Below, piece by piece: positions 43,399-52,757 of a stretch of DNA of 64,000 nt. Numbering within the stretch: the stretch's first letter is position 1; each line of letters opens with the position of its first letter. Under the pieces are notes generated by a model that was given only the letters and a program-made list of their open reading frames with translations, did no database searches and was not told where the DNA came from. This DNA is from Micromonospora sp. MA102 (GTDB lineage Bacteria; Actinomycetota; Actinomycetes; Mycobacteriales; Micromonosporaceae): the NCBI RefSeq assembly GCF_025460765.1, contig NZ_JAMWEG010000016.1:81944-145943 (forward strand), in the 5' to 3' direction. The translations under genes and the position numbers were made by a program.

Positions 43399-43421
43399 CC
43401 GGCCCGCTCAGCGCGGGCCGG
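43399..43421. terminator. Bidirectional hairpin terminator
   Basis: CCGGCCCGC (43399-43407) pairs perfectly with GCGGGCCGG (43413-43421) around TCAGC. It lies between the convergent beta-helix and ATP-grasp genes. Confidence 0.65.
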
Positions 43422-43430
43422 AACGCACGG

Positions 43431-44351
43431 TCAGGACCGCCGGGCCAGGTGGGTGGCGATCGCCGCCGCGAGCCGGTCCGGGGCGCCGTCGGCGTGGCCG
43501 ACGAAGAGGCTCGGCTCGGTGAGCTCCAGCTCGACCAGGACGGGCGCGGAGTCCGGGCCGGGGATCAGGTCCACCCGGGCGTAGAGCAGCCGCTCGGTGC
43601 CGCCGGGCACGACGGCCAGGGTCTTCTCCGCCGTGTCGAGCTGCTCCGGGGTGGCCGTGCGGGCGTCGATCCGCTCCTCCCGGTACAGCTCGGCCACACC
43701 GCGGTCGGGGCCGGTCAGCATCGGCCCCTTGCGGATCGCGTGGCTGAACGCCAGGCCGTCGGGGCCGGCCAGGAAGAGCAGCGCGGTCTCCCCGGCGGTG
43801 TCGACGGCCGTCAGGTACGGCTGGACCATGGTGACCCGGCCGGCCGCGGAGAGCCGCCGCACGTGGGCGGCGGCCAGCTCCCGGTGCTCCGGGTCGGCCA
43901 GGTCGTACCGGCCGGTGTCCTGGCTGCCGGCGCTGACCGCCGGCTTGATCACGTACTCCCCCGTGTCGGCCGGCGGGACCCAGTCCGCCCCGGGTTCGAC
44001 CCAGGCGGTCGACACGGTGGGCACGCCGGCCGCGGACAGCTCGGCCAGGTAGCGCTTGTCGGTGTTCCAGGCGACCACGTCGGCCGGGTTGACCAGGGTG
44101 GGCACCGTGCGCGCCCAGGCGACGAACTCGTCGCGGCGCAGCGCGTAGTCCCAGGGCGAGCGGAGCACGACCAGGTCGTAGCGGGACCAGTCCACGGCCG
44201 GGTCGTCCCAGACGACCGCCTCGGCGGCGACGCCGCGGGCGGCGAGCGGGGCGAGCACGAGCCGGTCGTCCGGGTCGAGGTCGGGAAGGGCCGTGCAGGT
44301 GACGAGAGCGACCCGGGGTTTCCCCCGGGTCGACTGGTGGTGGTTGGTCAA
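43431..44351 (-). CDS. ATP-grasp domain protein
   Basis: This 306-residue protein has an N-terminal pre-ATP-grasp domain (VALVTCTALPDLDPDDRLV, then the WDY motif VVLRSPWDYALRRDEF), the central lid with GEYVIKPAVSAGSQDTGRY and the metal-binding ARVDLIPG-VLVELELTEPSLF region. It belongs to a family of carboxylate-amine/thiol ligases with unknown substrate, often annotated as glutathione-synthetase-like. It follows the small gene upstream after six bases, forming a two-gene unit. Action on a peptide is possible, but the partner is not an obvious peptide precursor. Confidence 0.82.
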   Translation of the reverse strand: MTNHHQSTRGKPRVALVTCTALPDLDPDDRLVLAPLAARGVAAEAVVWDDPAVDWSRYDLVVLRSPWDYALRRDEFVAWARTVPTLVNPADVVAWNTDKRYLAELSAAGVPTVSTAWVEPGADWVPPADTGEYVIKPAVSAGSQDTGRYDLADPEHRELAAAHVRRLSAAGRVTMVQPYLTAVDTAGETALLFLAGPDGLAFSHAIRKGPMLTGPDRGVAELYREERIDARTATPEQLDTAEKTLAVVPGGTERLLYARVDLIPGPDSAPVLVELELTEPSLFVGHADGAPDRLAAAIATHLARRS

Positions 44352-44357
44352 TTTATG

Positions 44358-44690
44358 TCAACGGGCCATCGTGCGCCGGGCCATCGACCGCCAGAGGTCG
44401 TTGCTCGGACGCATCTGGTCCATCAGCTCGCGCTCCCAGGCGTTCTCGACGGTCACTCCTGCCTTGGCGCAGGCCTGCCGCGCGACGTCGGTGCCGTCGG
44501 CGAACTGGTCGGCCCACGCCCCGTCGGAACCCACGAGGACGATCCGTGCGCCGCGCTTGCCGACGTACTCGATGACCGCCTTCGCCCCGCCGTGTCCGGC
44601 GGCGAACGACTTGATGCCCGCGACCAGGCCGTTGGGGGCCTGCTCGGCGGTCTTGTCAGCCGTCAGCGTCGTATCGGAACCATCTGCCAT
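44358..44690 (-). CDS. Conserved hypothetical protein linked to the ATP-grasp gene
   Basis: This 110-residue protein of unknown function has a disordered acidic lead (ADGSDTTLTADKTAEQAPNG) and a compact alpha/beta core (IKSFAAGHGGAKAVIEYVGKRGARIVLVGSDG, about 31-65). It ends with a basic helix (RSMARRTMAR). It precedes the ATP-grasp gene by six bases; co-transcription is very likely, but whether it is a subunit, regulator or substrate is not visible. ATG 44690 is chosen as the conserved start. It is not a typical graspetide precursor, since it lacks a repeated Thr/Ser-Glu/Asp core. Confidence 0.7.
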   Translation of the reverse strand: MADGSDTTLTADKTAEQAPNGLVAGIKSFAAGHGGAKAVIEYVGKRGARIVLVGSDGAWADQFADGTDVARQACAKAGVTVENAWERELMDQMRPSNDLWRSMARRTMAR

Positions 44691-44941
44691 GACGCGAAGC
44701 CTAAGCAGACAACCACTCGGATGTGCGAGAACGATGAACTGAATGTGATGCCAATTACCTCCGGGTTTAAGGAAGACCACAGGTAATTTGCCCGTACATG
44801 TCGACTACGCCTGCCCAAAACGGGCGGCGGAGATCGTCACAGTCTGTCCGGGTTGAGCCCGTCCGACTCACACCGAAAAAAATTCTGATGAAATCCGCGA
44901 CACGGGGAACCCATCCACTCCGGTGAGCGCGGGAAACGCCA

Positions 44942-45895
44942 CTAGAGCAGCGCGTCGAGGGCGACGGCCGCGAACAGGATGGTGAGGTAGGTGGTGGACC
45001 AGTGGAACAGCCGCATGGGCTTGACCGCTTCGCCGCGCGCCGCGCGCCGGCAGAGCTTGTGTGCCTCGACGACGAAGATCCCGCCGACCACCAGCGCGGT
45101 GACGCCGTAGATCGGGCTCATCCCGAGCGGCCAGACCGCCAGCGAGGAGAGCAGGGTCAGCCAGGAGAAGAGGATGATCTCCGCGTTGACCCGGCGGACC
45201 GAGGCCACCACCGGCAACATCGGGATGCCGGCCCGCGCGTAGTCCGCCTTGTACTTGATCGCCAGGGCGTAGAAGTGCGGCATCTGCCAGAAGAAGACCA
45301 CCGCGAACAGGCCCCAGGCGGCCGGTGCCAGGGAGCCGGTGACCGCCGCCCAGCCGATCAGCACCGGCGCCGCCCCGCAGGCGCCGCCCCAGAAGGTGTT
45401 GGCGGCCGTGGTGCGCTTCAGCCAGAGCGTGTAGACCAGGTCGTAGTAGGCGATCGCCGCGAGGGTCAGCCCGGCGGCCAGCCAGTTCGTCGTGGCGGCC
45501 ATCAGCGCCACCGAGATCACCGCGAGCACCAGCCCGAAGATCAGCGCGCTGCGCGGCGACACGGTGTGCGCGGGCAGCGGCCGGCGCTTGGTGCGCCGCA
45601 TCAACTGGTCGATGTCGCGGTCGATGTAGCAGTTGAGCACGCTGGCCGCGCCCGCGGCGAGCGAGCCGCCGACCAGCACCACGGCCACCAGCCAGAGCGC
45701 CGGCATGCCGCCGTCGGCCAGCATCATCGCCGGCACGGTGGTGACCAGCAGCAGCTCGACGATCCGCGGCTTGGTGAGCGCCACGTACGCGGCGACCACG
45801 GCCCGCACGTCCCGCCGGCCGGTCGCCGGCGCCTCCGCCACCGTGCCCACCGGCGGTTGCCCGGCAGAGTCGCTGACGGGGCGCTCGGTGATCAT
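44942..45895 (-). CDS. ctaB: Protoheme IX farnesyltransferase (heme O synthase)
   Basis: This 317-residue UbiA-fold membrane prenyltransferase has about nine TM segments. The first Asp motif is NCYIDRDIDQLMRRTKRRPLP and the second is YYDLVYTLWLKR, both diagnostic of CtaB/CyoE. The conserved FFWQMPHFYALAI block is present. It adds a farnesyl group to heme B, giving heme O, which CtaA converts to heme A. The ATG at 45895 is preferred; a GTG six bases upstream is an alternative. It is divergent from tkt across 272 bases. Confidence 0.93.
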   Translation of the reverse strand: MITERPVSDSAGQPPVGTVAEAPATGRRDVRAVVAAYVALTKPRIVELLLVTTVPAMMLADGGMPALWLVAVVLVGGSLAAGAASVLNCYIDRDIDQLMRRTKRRPLPAHTVSPRSALIFGLVLAVISVALMAATTNWLAAGLTLAAIAYYDLVYTLWLKRTTAANTFWGGACGAAPVLIGWAAVTGSLAPAAWGLFAVVFFWQMPHFYALAIKYKADYARAGIPMLPVVASVRRVNAEIILFSWLTLLSSLAVWPLGMSPIYGVTALVVGGIFVVEAHKLCRRAARGEAVKPMRLFHWSTTYLTILFAAVALDALL

Positions 45896-46167
45896 GCTCA
45901 CGGATTGCCACCTTCCGGCTTCGGCGGGGGGAGGTCGGGGTCGGCTCGGACCCCTCCGGGTCCACACACCGCCCCACACACTACGCGGCGTCGTTTTGGC
46001 TGCCCCGCAGACCCGGCAACGGTGCGGGCCGTCACATCCCGGGTTGAACGGCTGATCGGGTCGGAGACGTACAGACCAGCATGCAGAGATCCCCGGGCGG
46101 ACGTTTAGGGCCGCTCGATAGGGTCATCAGTGAGGGTTCCGCCCATCTGCCGAGGAGCACAACCATC

Positions 46168-48306
46168 GTGGCTGCCAACCGACCCGAGCTTCCCGCTCTC
46201 AACTGGTCCGACCTCGACCGCAGGGCCGTCGACACGGTCCGCGTGCTGGCCATGGACGCCGTGGAGAAATCCGGCAACGGCCACCCGGGCACGGCCATGA
46301 GCCTCGCCCCGGCGGCGTACCTGCTCTTCAACCGGGTCATGCGGCACAACCCGGCCGACCCGAACTGGCCCGGCCGGGACCGGTTCGTGCTGTCCGCCGG
46401 GCACTCCAGCCTGACCCTCTACATCCAGCTCTTCCTCTCCGGCTACCCGCTGGCCCTGGACGACCTCAAGGCGCTGCGCCAGTGGGATTCGCTCACCCCG
46501 GGTCACCCGGAGCACGGCCACACCCCGGGCGTCGAGACCACCACCGGCCCGCTCGGCCAGGGCCTCGGCAACGCGGTCGGCATGGCCATGGCGGCCCGCC
46601 GCGAGCGCGGCCTGTTCGACCCCGACCCGGACCGGGCCGACTCCCCGTTCCGCCACGACATCTGGTGCATCGCCTCGGACGGTGACATCGAGGAGGGCAT
46701 CAGCCACGAGGTGAGCGCCCTCGCCGGTCACCAGCAGCTCGGCAACCTCTGCGTGATCTACGACGACAACGAGATCTCGATCGAGGACGACACCCGGATC
46801 GCCAAGAGCGAGGACGTGGCGGCCCGCTACGAGGCGTACGGCTGGCACGTCCAGACGGTCGACTGGCGCCGCGGCGACGCCGACCAGGGCGACTACCACG
46901 AGGACGTCGAGGCGCTGTACGAGGCGCTGCTGGCCGCGAAGGCGGAGACCGGCCGGCCGTCCTTCATCGCGCTGCGCACCATCATCGGCTGGCCGGCGCC
47001 CAACAAGCAGAACACCGGCAAGATCCACGGCTCGGCGCTGGGCGCCGACGAGGTGAAGGCCACCAAGCGGATCCTCGGCTTCGACCCGGAGCGCACCTTC
47101 GAGGTCGACGATGAGGTGCTCAAGCACGCCCGCCAGGTCATGGAGCGCGGTGCCGAGGCGCAGGCGGCGTGGACCACCGCGTTCGACGCCTGGGCGCAGG
47201 CCAACCCGGAGCGCAAGGCGCTCTGGGAGCGGATGTCCACCCGTACGCTCCCGCAGGGCTGGGCCGACGCGCTGCCGACCTTCCCGGCCGACGCCAAGGG
47301 CGTGGCCACCCGGGCCGCCTCCGGCAAGGTCCTGGAGGCCCTCGCCCCGGTGCTGCCGGAGCTGTGGGGCGGCTCCGCCGACCTGGCGGAGAGCAACAAC
47401 ACCACCATGAAGGGCGAGCCGTCCTTCATCCCGGCCGAGCACGCCACCAAGGACTTCCCGGGCGACGAGTACGGCCGCACCCTGCACTTCGGCATCCGCG
47501 AGCACGCCATGGGCGCGATCCTCAACGGCATCGCGCTGCACGGCGGCACCCGCCCGTACGGCGGCACGTTCCTGGTGTTCAGCGACTACATGCGCCCCTC
47601 GGTGCGGCTCGCCGCGCTGATGAAGCTGCCGGTGACCTACGTCTGGACGCACGACTCGATCGGCCTCGGCGAGGACGGACCGACCCACCAGCCGGTGGAG
47701 CACCTGACCGCGCTGCGGGCCATCCCGGGCCTCGACGTGGTCCGCCCGGCCGACGCCAACGAGACCGCCTGGGCGTGGCGGCAGGCCCTGGAGCACACCG
47801 ACCGGCCCACCGCGCTGGCGCTCAGCCGGCAGGCGCTGCCGACGTTCGACCGCACCGAGCTGGGCAGCGTCGAGGGCGTGACCAAGGGCGGCTACGTGCT
47901 GGCCGAGGCGTCCAACGGCAAGCCGCAGGTGATCATCGTGGGCACCGGCTCCGAGGTGCAGCTCTGCCTCACCGCCCGGGAGCGGCTGGAGGCCGACGGC
48001 ACCCCCACCCGGGTCGTCTCGATGCCCTGCCAGGAATGGTTCTTCGCGCAGGACGAGGCCTACCGGGAGTCGGTGCTCCCGCGCGGGGTAAAGGCACGGG
48101 TGAGCGTGGAGGCGGGCATCGCGATGTCCTGGCGGGCGATCGTCGGGGACAGCGGCGAGTGCGTGAGCCTGGAGCACTACGGGGCGAGCGCGCCGCACAC
48201 CGTGCTCTTCGAGCAGTTCGGGTTCACCCCCGACCGGATCGTGGCCGCCGCGCACGCGGCGCTGACCCGGGTGGGCGACATCACCGGTTTCACGACCGGC
48301 AACTGA
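46168..48306 (+). CDS. tkt: Transketolase
   Basis: This 712-residue thiamine-diphosphate enzyme shows the cofactor block SDGDIEEGISHEVSALAGHQQLGNL and NGHPGTAMSLAP near the start. Further markers are H-donating GHPEHGHTPG, catalytic Glu region FGIREHAMG and the substrate His in WTHDSIGLGEDGPTHQP. It transfers two-carbon ketol units in the non-oxidative pentose phosphate pathway. GTG 46168 follows GAGGAG by eleven bases, a slightly long spacing. It starts the tkt-tal-pgi-zwf-opcA-pgl gene run. Confidence 0.96.
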   Translation: MAANRPELPALNWSDLDRRAVDTVRVLAMDAVEKSGNGHPGTAMSLAPAAYLLFNRVMRHNPADPNWPGRDRFVLSAGHSSLTLYIQLFLSGYPLALDDLKALRQWDSLTPGHPEHGHTPGVETTTGPLGQGLGNAVGMAMAARRERGLFDPDPDRADSPFRHDIWCIASDGDIEEGISHEVSALAGHQQLGNLCVIYDDNEISIEDDTRIAKSEDVAARYEAYGWHVQTVDWRRGDADQGDYHEDVEALYEALLAAKAETGRPSFIALRTIIGWPAPNKQNTGKIHGSALGADEVKATKRILGFDPERTFEVDDEVLKHARQVMERGAEAQAAWTTAFDAWAQANPERKALWERMSTRTLPQGWADALPTFPADAKGVATRAASGKVLEALAPVLPELWGGSADLAESNNTTMKGEPSFIPAEHATKDFPGDEYGRTLHFGIREHAMGAILNGIALHGGTRPYGGTFLVFSDYMRPSVRLAALMKLPVTYVWTHDSIGLGEDGPTHQPVEHLTALRAIPGLDVVRPADANETAWAWRQALEHTDRPTALALSRQALPTFDRTELGSVEGVTKGGYVLAEASNGKPQVIIVGTGSEVQLCLTARERLEADGTPTRVVSMPCQEWFFAQDEAYRESVLPRGVKARVSVEAGIAMSWRAIVGDSGECVSLEHYGASAPHTVLFEQFGFTPDRIVAAAHAALTRVGDITGFTTGN

Positions 48307-48321
48307 GGGAGCGTGGACAGC

Positions 48322-49500
48322 ATGACGGACAGGCTGAGCGAGCTCCAGGCCGCCGGTGTGGCGATCTGGCTCGACGATCTTTCCCGGGTACGACTGAGCT
48401 CCGGTGGGCTGGACAAGCTCCGCCGCGAGTCGCACGTGGCCGGGGTGACCACCAACCCGACGATCTTCGCGAAGGCACTCAGCGACGCCGACGAGTACAA
48501 CTGGCAGCTGCGCGACCTCGCCACCCGCGGCATCGAGGTCGAGGAGGCGGTCCGCATGCTCACCACGTACGACGTGCGGTGGGCCTGCGACGTGATGCGC
48601 CCCTCCTACGACAAGAGCGCCGGAGTGGACGGCCGGGTGTCGATCGAGGTCGACCCGCGGCTGGCCCACGAGTCCGACCGGACCGTGGCCGAGGCCAAGG
48701 CGCTCTGGTGGCTGGTCGACCGGCCGAACCTGTTCATCAAGATCCCGGCCACCGAGGCGGGCCTGCCGGCGATCACCGCGACCCTGGCCGAGGGGATCAG
48801 CGTGAACGTCACGCTGATCTTCGGCCTGGACCGGTACTCGCAGGTCATGGAGGCGTTCCTGGCCGGTCTGGAGCAGGCGAAGGCCAATGGCCACGACCTG
48901 TCGAAGATCGGGTCGGTCGCCTCGTTCTTCGTCTCCCGGGTCGACACCGAGGTGGACAAGCGGCTGGAGAAGATCGGTTCCGACGAGGCCAAGGCGCTGC
49001 GCGGCAAGGCCGCCATCGCCAACGCCCAGCTGGCGTACGAGCGCTACGCCGAGGTCTTCGGCTCCGACCGGTGGCGGAAGCTGGCCGACGCCGGCGCCCA
49101 CCCGCAGCGCCCGCTGTGGGCCTCCACCTCGACCAAGAACCCGGACTACCGGGACGTCATGTACGTCGAGCAGCTGATCGCGCCCGGCACGGTCAACACC
49201 ATGCCGGAGGCGGTCATCCACGCCTACGCCGACCACGGGGAGACCCGCGGCGACACGGTCACCGGCGCGTACGACGCGGCCCGCAAGGTCTTCACCGACC
49301 TGGAGGCCGTCGGCGTGGACATGGCCGACGTGATCGAGACGCTGGAGCGGGAGGGCGTGGAGAAGTTCGCCACGAGCTGGATGGAACTGCTCGACGGGGT
49401 CAAGAAGTCCCTCGCCGAGGCGGCCAAGGGCATCGGCCAGCCGAACCAGGCCGCCAAGGGCAACGCGCGGGCCGCCGAGAAGGCCGGGGGCAACGCGTGA
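48322..49500 (+). CDS. tal: Transaldolase
   Basis: This 392-residue long-type (actinobacterial) transaldolase carries the Schiff-base lysine in FIKIPATEAGLPAI and the LTTYDVRWACDVMRPSYDKS block. It moves three-carbon units between sedoheptulose-7-P and glyceraldehyde-3-P. ATG 48322 is ten bases after GGGAG; the upstream GTG at 48313 touches that site and is rejected. The C-terminal Ala/Gly/Lys tail is disordered. It follows tkt after 15 bases. Confidence 0.95.
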   Translation: MTDRLSELQAAGVAIWLDDLSRVRLSSGGLDKLRRESHVAGVTTNPTIFAKALSDADEYNWQLRDLATRGIEVEEAVRMLTTYDVRWACDVMRPSYDKSAGVDGRVSIEVDPRLAHESDRTVAEAKALWWLVDRPNLFIKIPATEAGLPAITATLAEGISVNVTLIFGLDRYSQVMEAFLAGLEQAKANGHDLSKIGSVASFFVSRVDTEVDKRLEKIGSDEAKALRGKAAIANAQLAYERYAEVFGSDRWRKLADAGAHPQRPLWASTSTKNPDYRDVMYVEQLIAPGTVNTMPEAVIHAYADHGETRGDTVTGAYDAARKVFTDLEAVGVDMADVIETLEREGVEKFATSWMELLDGVKKSLAEAAKGIGQPNQAAKGNARAAEKAGGNA

Positions 49501-49563
49501 CGGACGGCGCCGGACGCGTCCCGGGACCCGGGACGCGCCACGCCACGAGGACGGGGTGGTGAG

Positions 49564-51204
49564 GTGAGCGACCTGCTGGCCGGCCGTGCGGACATCGCCG
49601 CCGGGCTGGCCGTGCACGGCGCGGACGCGGTCGACGGGTCCGCGCCCGCGTCCGTGCGGGCCGCGCTGGTCGCCGCGGACCTCCCCGCCCGGCTCGCCGC
49701 CAAGGACCCGACCCTCTGGGGGCCGGCCGCCGAGGCGACGGCCCGGACGGCGCTGGGCTGGTTGGACACCCACGCGCGCGCCCGGGACCTGCTCCCCCAG
49801 CTCGCCGAGCTGACCGAGGAGCTGGCCGACCTGGACCACGTGGTACTGGCCGGGTCGGGCGGCTCCTCGCTCGCCCCCGAGGTGGTCGCCCGGACCCTCG
49901 GGCGGCCGCTGACCGTGCTGGACGGCACCGATCCCGGCGAGGTCCGCGCGGCCCTGGCCGACCGGCTGGACCGCACCGTGGTGGTGGTCGCCGGCAGGTC
50001 CGGGGCCACGGTCGAGACCGACAGCATCCGGCGGGCGTACTGGCAGGCGTTCCTGGACGCCGGGCTGACCGACGCGGAGGCCGCCCGGCACTTCGTGGTG
50101 GTCACCGACCCCGGCTCCCCGCTGGAGGCGGTCGCCGACGAGCTGGGCGTGGTGGTCATCCAGTCCGACCCGGCGGTGGGCGCCCGGTACTCGGCGCTCA
50201 CCGCCTTCGGGCTGGTTCCCGCGGCGCTGGCCGGGGCGCCGGTCGCCGACCTGCTGGACGACGCCGAGGCCCTCGCCGGCGCGCTCGACCGGGACCGGGA
50301 CAACCCGGGCCTGGCCCTCGGGGCGGCGCTCGCCGCGGCGGCCACCACCGGCCGGGACACCGTCGCGCTGGTGTCCGACGGCACCGGGCTCGACGGGCTG
50401 GGCGACTGGGCCGAGCAACTGCTCGCCGAGTCCACCGGCAAGGCCGGTCAGGGCATCCTCCCGGTCGTGGTGGAGTCCCCGGACGCTCCCGGCGCCACCG
50501 GCCCGGGCGTGCTGACCGTGGGCTACGGCGGGGCCCTCGGCCCGGGCGTCGCGCCCGGCCCCGCCGACCTGGCGGTCAACGGCCCGCTCGGCGCCCAGTT
50601 CCTCACCTGGGAGTACGCCAGCGCGCTCGCCGCCGCCGTCCTCGACGTCGACCCGTTCGGCCAGCCGGACGTCGCCGAGAGCACGGAGCACGCCGCGCGG
50701 TTGCTCGCCGCCGGCACGCCGGCGGAGTCGCCCTCGGCCACCGAGGGCGCCATCCAGGTGTACGCCCCGGCCGGCGCCCCCGCCGACCTGGCCGGCGCGC
50801 TGACCTGGCTGCTCGCCGGGCTGGGCGATGACGGCTACCTGGCGGTGGCCGCCTACCTCGACCGGTGGGGCGACGCGGCGGTGGCCGGGCTGCGCCCGCT
50901 GCTGGCGCGGGCGACCGCGCGCCCGGTCACCTTCGGGTGGGGGCCGCGTTGCCTGCACTCCACCGGGCAGTACCACAAGGGCGGCCCGCGGGCCGGCAGT
51001 CACCTCCAGGTGACCGGCGCGGTCACCGACGACCTGCCGGTGCCCGGCCGCCCGTACACCTTCGGAGACCTTCAGGCGGCCCAGGCCGCCGGCGACCGGC
51101 GGGCCCTCGCCGATCGCGGGCGGCCGGTGCTGCGCCTGCACCTGACCGAGCGGGCGGCGGGCGTCGCCCAGCTACTGGATGCGGCCGGACGGACACTGAC
51201 GTGA
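49564..51204 (+). CDS. pgi: Glucose-6-phosphate isomerase (divergent actinobacterial type)
   Basis: This 546-residue SIS-fold isomerase contains the sugar-binding loops LAGSGGSSLAPEVV and VAGRSGATVETDS and a conserved STGQYHKGG near the end with the catalytic His/Lys. It is shorter in motif content and more Ala-rich than the E. coli type, as usual for this gene between tal and zwf. It links fructose-6-P from the pentose cycle back to glucose-6-P for Zwf. The stop overlaps a GTG-containing region just before zwf. The substrate assignment is by family and position. Confidence 0.87.
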   Translation: MSDLLAGRADIAAGLAVHGADAVDGSAPASVRAALVAADLPARLAAKDPTLWGPAAEATARTALGWLDTHARARDLLPQLAELTEELADLDHVVLAGSGGSSLAPEVVARTLGRPLTVLDGTDPGEVRAALADRLDRTVVVVAGRSGATVETDSIRRAYWQAFLDAGLTDAEAARHFVVVTDPGSPLEAVADELGVVVIQSDPAVGARYSALTAFGLVPAALAGAPVADLLDDAEALAGALDRDRDNPGLALGAALAAAATTGRDTVALVSDGTGLDGLGDWAEQLLAESTGKAGQGILPVVVESPDAPGATGPGVLTVGYGGALGPGVAPGPADLAVNGPLGAQFLTWEYASALAAAVLDVDPFGQPDVAESTEHAARLLAAGTPAESPSATEGAIQVYAPAGAPADLAGALTWLLAGLGDDGYLAVAAYLDRWGDAAVAGLRPLLARATARPVTFGWGPRCLHSTGQYHKGGPRAGSHLQVTGAVTDDLPVPGRPYTFGDLQAAQAAGDRRALADRGRPVLRLHLTERAAGVAQLLDAAGRTLT

Positions 51205-51242
51205 CGATGAATGACGTGACATCGGCGGAGCGAGGAGGCGGC

Positions 51243-52757
51243 ATGAACCCGCTGCGCGATCCTCAGGACCGCCGGCTGCCACGGATCCCGGAGCCGTGCG
51301 CTCTGGTGATCTTCGGGGTGACCGGCGACCTGGCCAAGAAGAAGCTCCTGCCGGCGGTCTACGACCTGGCGAACCGGGGGCTGCTGCCGCCCGGTTTCGT
51401 GGTCCTGGGCTTCGCCCGGCGCGACTGGGGCGACGGCGACTTCGAGGGGCTGGCCCACGACGCGGCCAAGAAGCACGCCCGCACCCCGTGGCGGGAGGAG
51501 GTCTGGGCCCGGCTCGCCGGCAACATCAAGTTCGTCGGCGGCTCGTTCGACGACGACGCCGCCTTCGACCACCTCGCGGCCACCCTCGACGAGCTGCGCG
51601 ACACCCACGGCATCCCGGGCAACGCCGCCTTCTACTTCTCCATCCCCCCGGCGGCCTTCCCCCTGGTGCTCAAGCAGCTCGCCCGCACCGGCATGGCGGA
51701 CAACGCCAAGTCCGGCGGGTGGCGCCGCGTGGTGGTGGAGAAGCCGTTCGGCAACGACCTGCCCTCGGCGAAGTCGCTCAACGACCTGGTCGACGATGTC
51801 TTCACCCGGCAGGACGTGTTCCGGATCGACCACTACCTGGGCAAGGAGACGGTCCAGAACATCCTGGCCCTGCGCTTCGCCAACAACCTGTTCGAGCCGC
51901 TGTGGAACTCCAAGTACGTCGACTCGGTGCAGATCACCATGGCCGAGGACGTCGGCATCGGCAGCCGGGCCGCCTTCTACGACTCCGTCGGCACCGCCCG
52001 GGACGTGCTCCAGAACCACCTGCTCCAGCTGCTCGCCCTGGTGGCCATGGAGGAGCCGACGAGCTTCGACGCCGACGAGATCCGGACCGAGAAGCTCAAG
52101 GTGCTCAGGGCCATCACGGTGCCGAAGGACGTCTCCCGGGACACCGTCCGCGGGCAGTACCTGCCCGGCTGGGTGGGCGGCGAACGCGCCGTCGGCTACC
52201 TCGACGAGGAGGGCGTCCCGGCGGACTCCACCACCGAGACGTACGTGGCCGTGAAGCTGGGCATCCAGAACCGCCGCTGGGCCGGGGTGCCGTTCTACAT
52301 CCGGGCCGGCAAGCGGCTGCCCCGGCGGGTCACCGAGGTGGCCATCGTGTTCAAGACGGCGCCGCACCTGCCGTTCAACCCCGCCGACATGGAGGCGCTC
52401 GGCCCCAACCAGCTCGTCATCCGGGTCCAGCCCGACGAGGGCGTGGTGCTGAAGTTCGGCTCCAAGGTGCCGGGCACGACCATGGAGGTCCGCGACATCG
52501 CGATGGACTTCCAGTACGGCGAGGCGTTCACCGAGTCCAGCCCCGAGGCGTACGAGCGGCTGGTGCTGGACGTGCTCATCGGTGACCGGACGCTGTTCCC
52601 GGACGCGGCCGAGGTGGAGCAGAGCTGGCAGGTCGTGGACCCGCTGGAGCACGCCTGGACGGGCACCAAGCCGGAGCCGTACCGGGCCGGCGAGTGGGGC
52701 CCGCGGGCCGCCGACGAGATGCTGGCCCGCGAGGGCCGGTCCTGGAGGAGAGCATGA
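51243..52757 (+). CDS. zwf: Glucose-6-phosphate 1-dehydrogenase
   Basis: This 504-residue NADP enzyme has the cofactor loop FGVTGDLAKKKLLPAV near residue 20 and the catalytic/substrate block FRIDHYLGKETVQNIL. It opens the oxidative pentose phosphate pathway. ATG 51243 is preceded by AGGAGG with five-base spacing and is the clear start; an earlier GTG at 51201 would overlap the pgi stop (GTGA) and add 14 residues. The stop overlaps the opcA ATG (ATGA), consistent with OpcA acting on this protein. Confidence 0.96.
   Translation: MNPLRDPQDRRLPRIPEPCALVIFGVTGDLAKKKLLPAVYDLANRGLLPPGFVVLGFARRDWGDGDFEGLAHDAAKKHARTPWREEVWARLAGNIKFVGGSFDDDAAFDHLAATLDELRDTHGIPGNAAFYFSIPPAAFPLVLKQLARTGMADNAKSGGWRRVVVEKPFGNDLPSAKSLNDLVDDVFTRQDVFRIDHYLGKETVQNILALRFANNLFEPLWNSKYVDSVQITMAEDVGIGSRAAFYDSVGTARDVLQNHLLQLLALVAMEEPTSFDADEIRTEKLKVLRAITVPKDVSRDTVRGQYLPGWVGGERAVGYLDEEGVPADSTTETYVAVKLGIQNRRWAGVPFYIRAGKRLPRRVTEVAIVFKTAPHLPFNPADMEALGPNQLVIRVQPDEGVVLKFGSKVPGTTMEVRDIAMDFQYGEAFTESSPEAYERLVLDVLIGDRTLFPDAAEVEQSWQVVDPLEHAWTGTKPEPYRAGEWGPRAADEMLAREGRSWRRA

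Noticed and set aside
43431..44690. Graspetide-type RiPP made by the ATP-grasp enzyme from the small upstream gene product
   Set aside because: The 110-residue protein has a globular core and no repeated Thr/Ser plus Glu/Asp core peptide; kept only as a weak possibility.
46105..51141. A 1678-codon open frame antisense to tkt-tal-pgi
   Set aside because: It is a mirror of GC-rich codon bias over three certain genes; its translation is low-complexity without domains.
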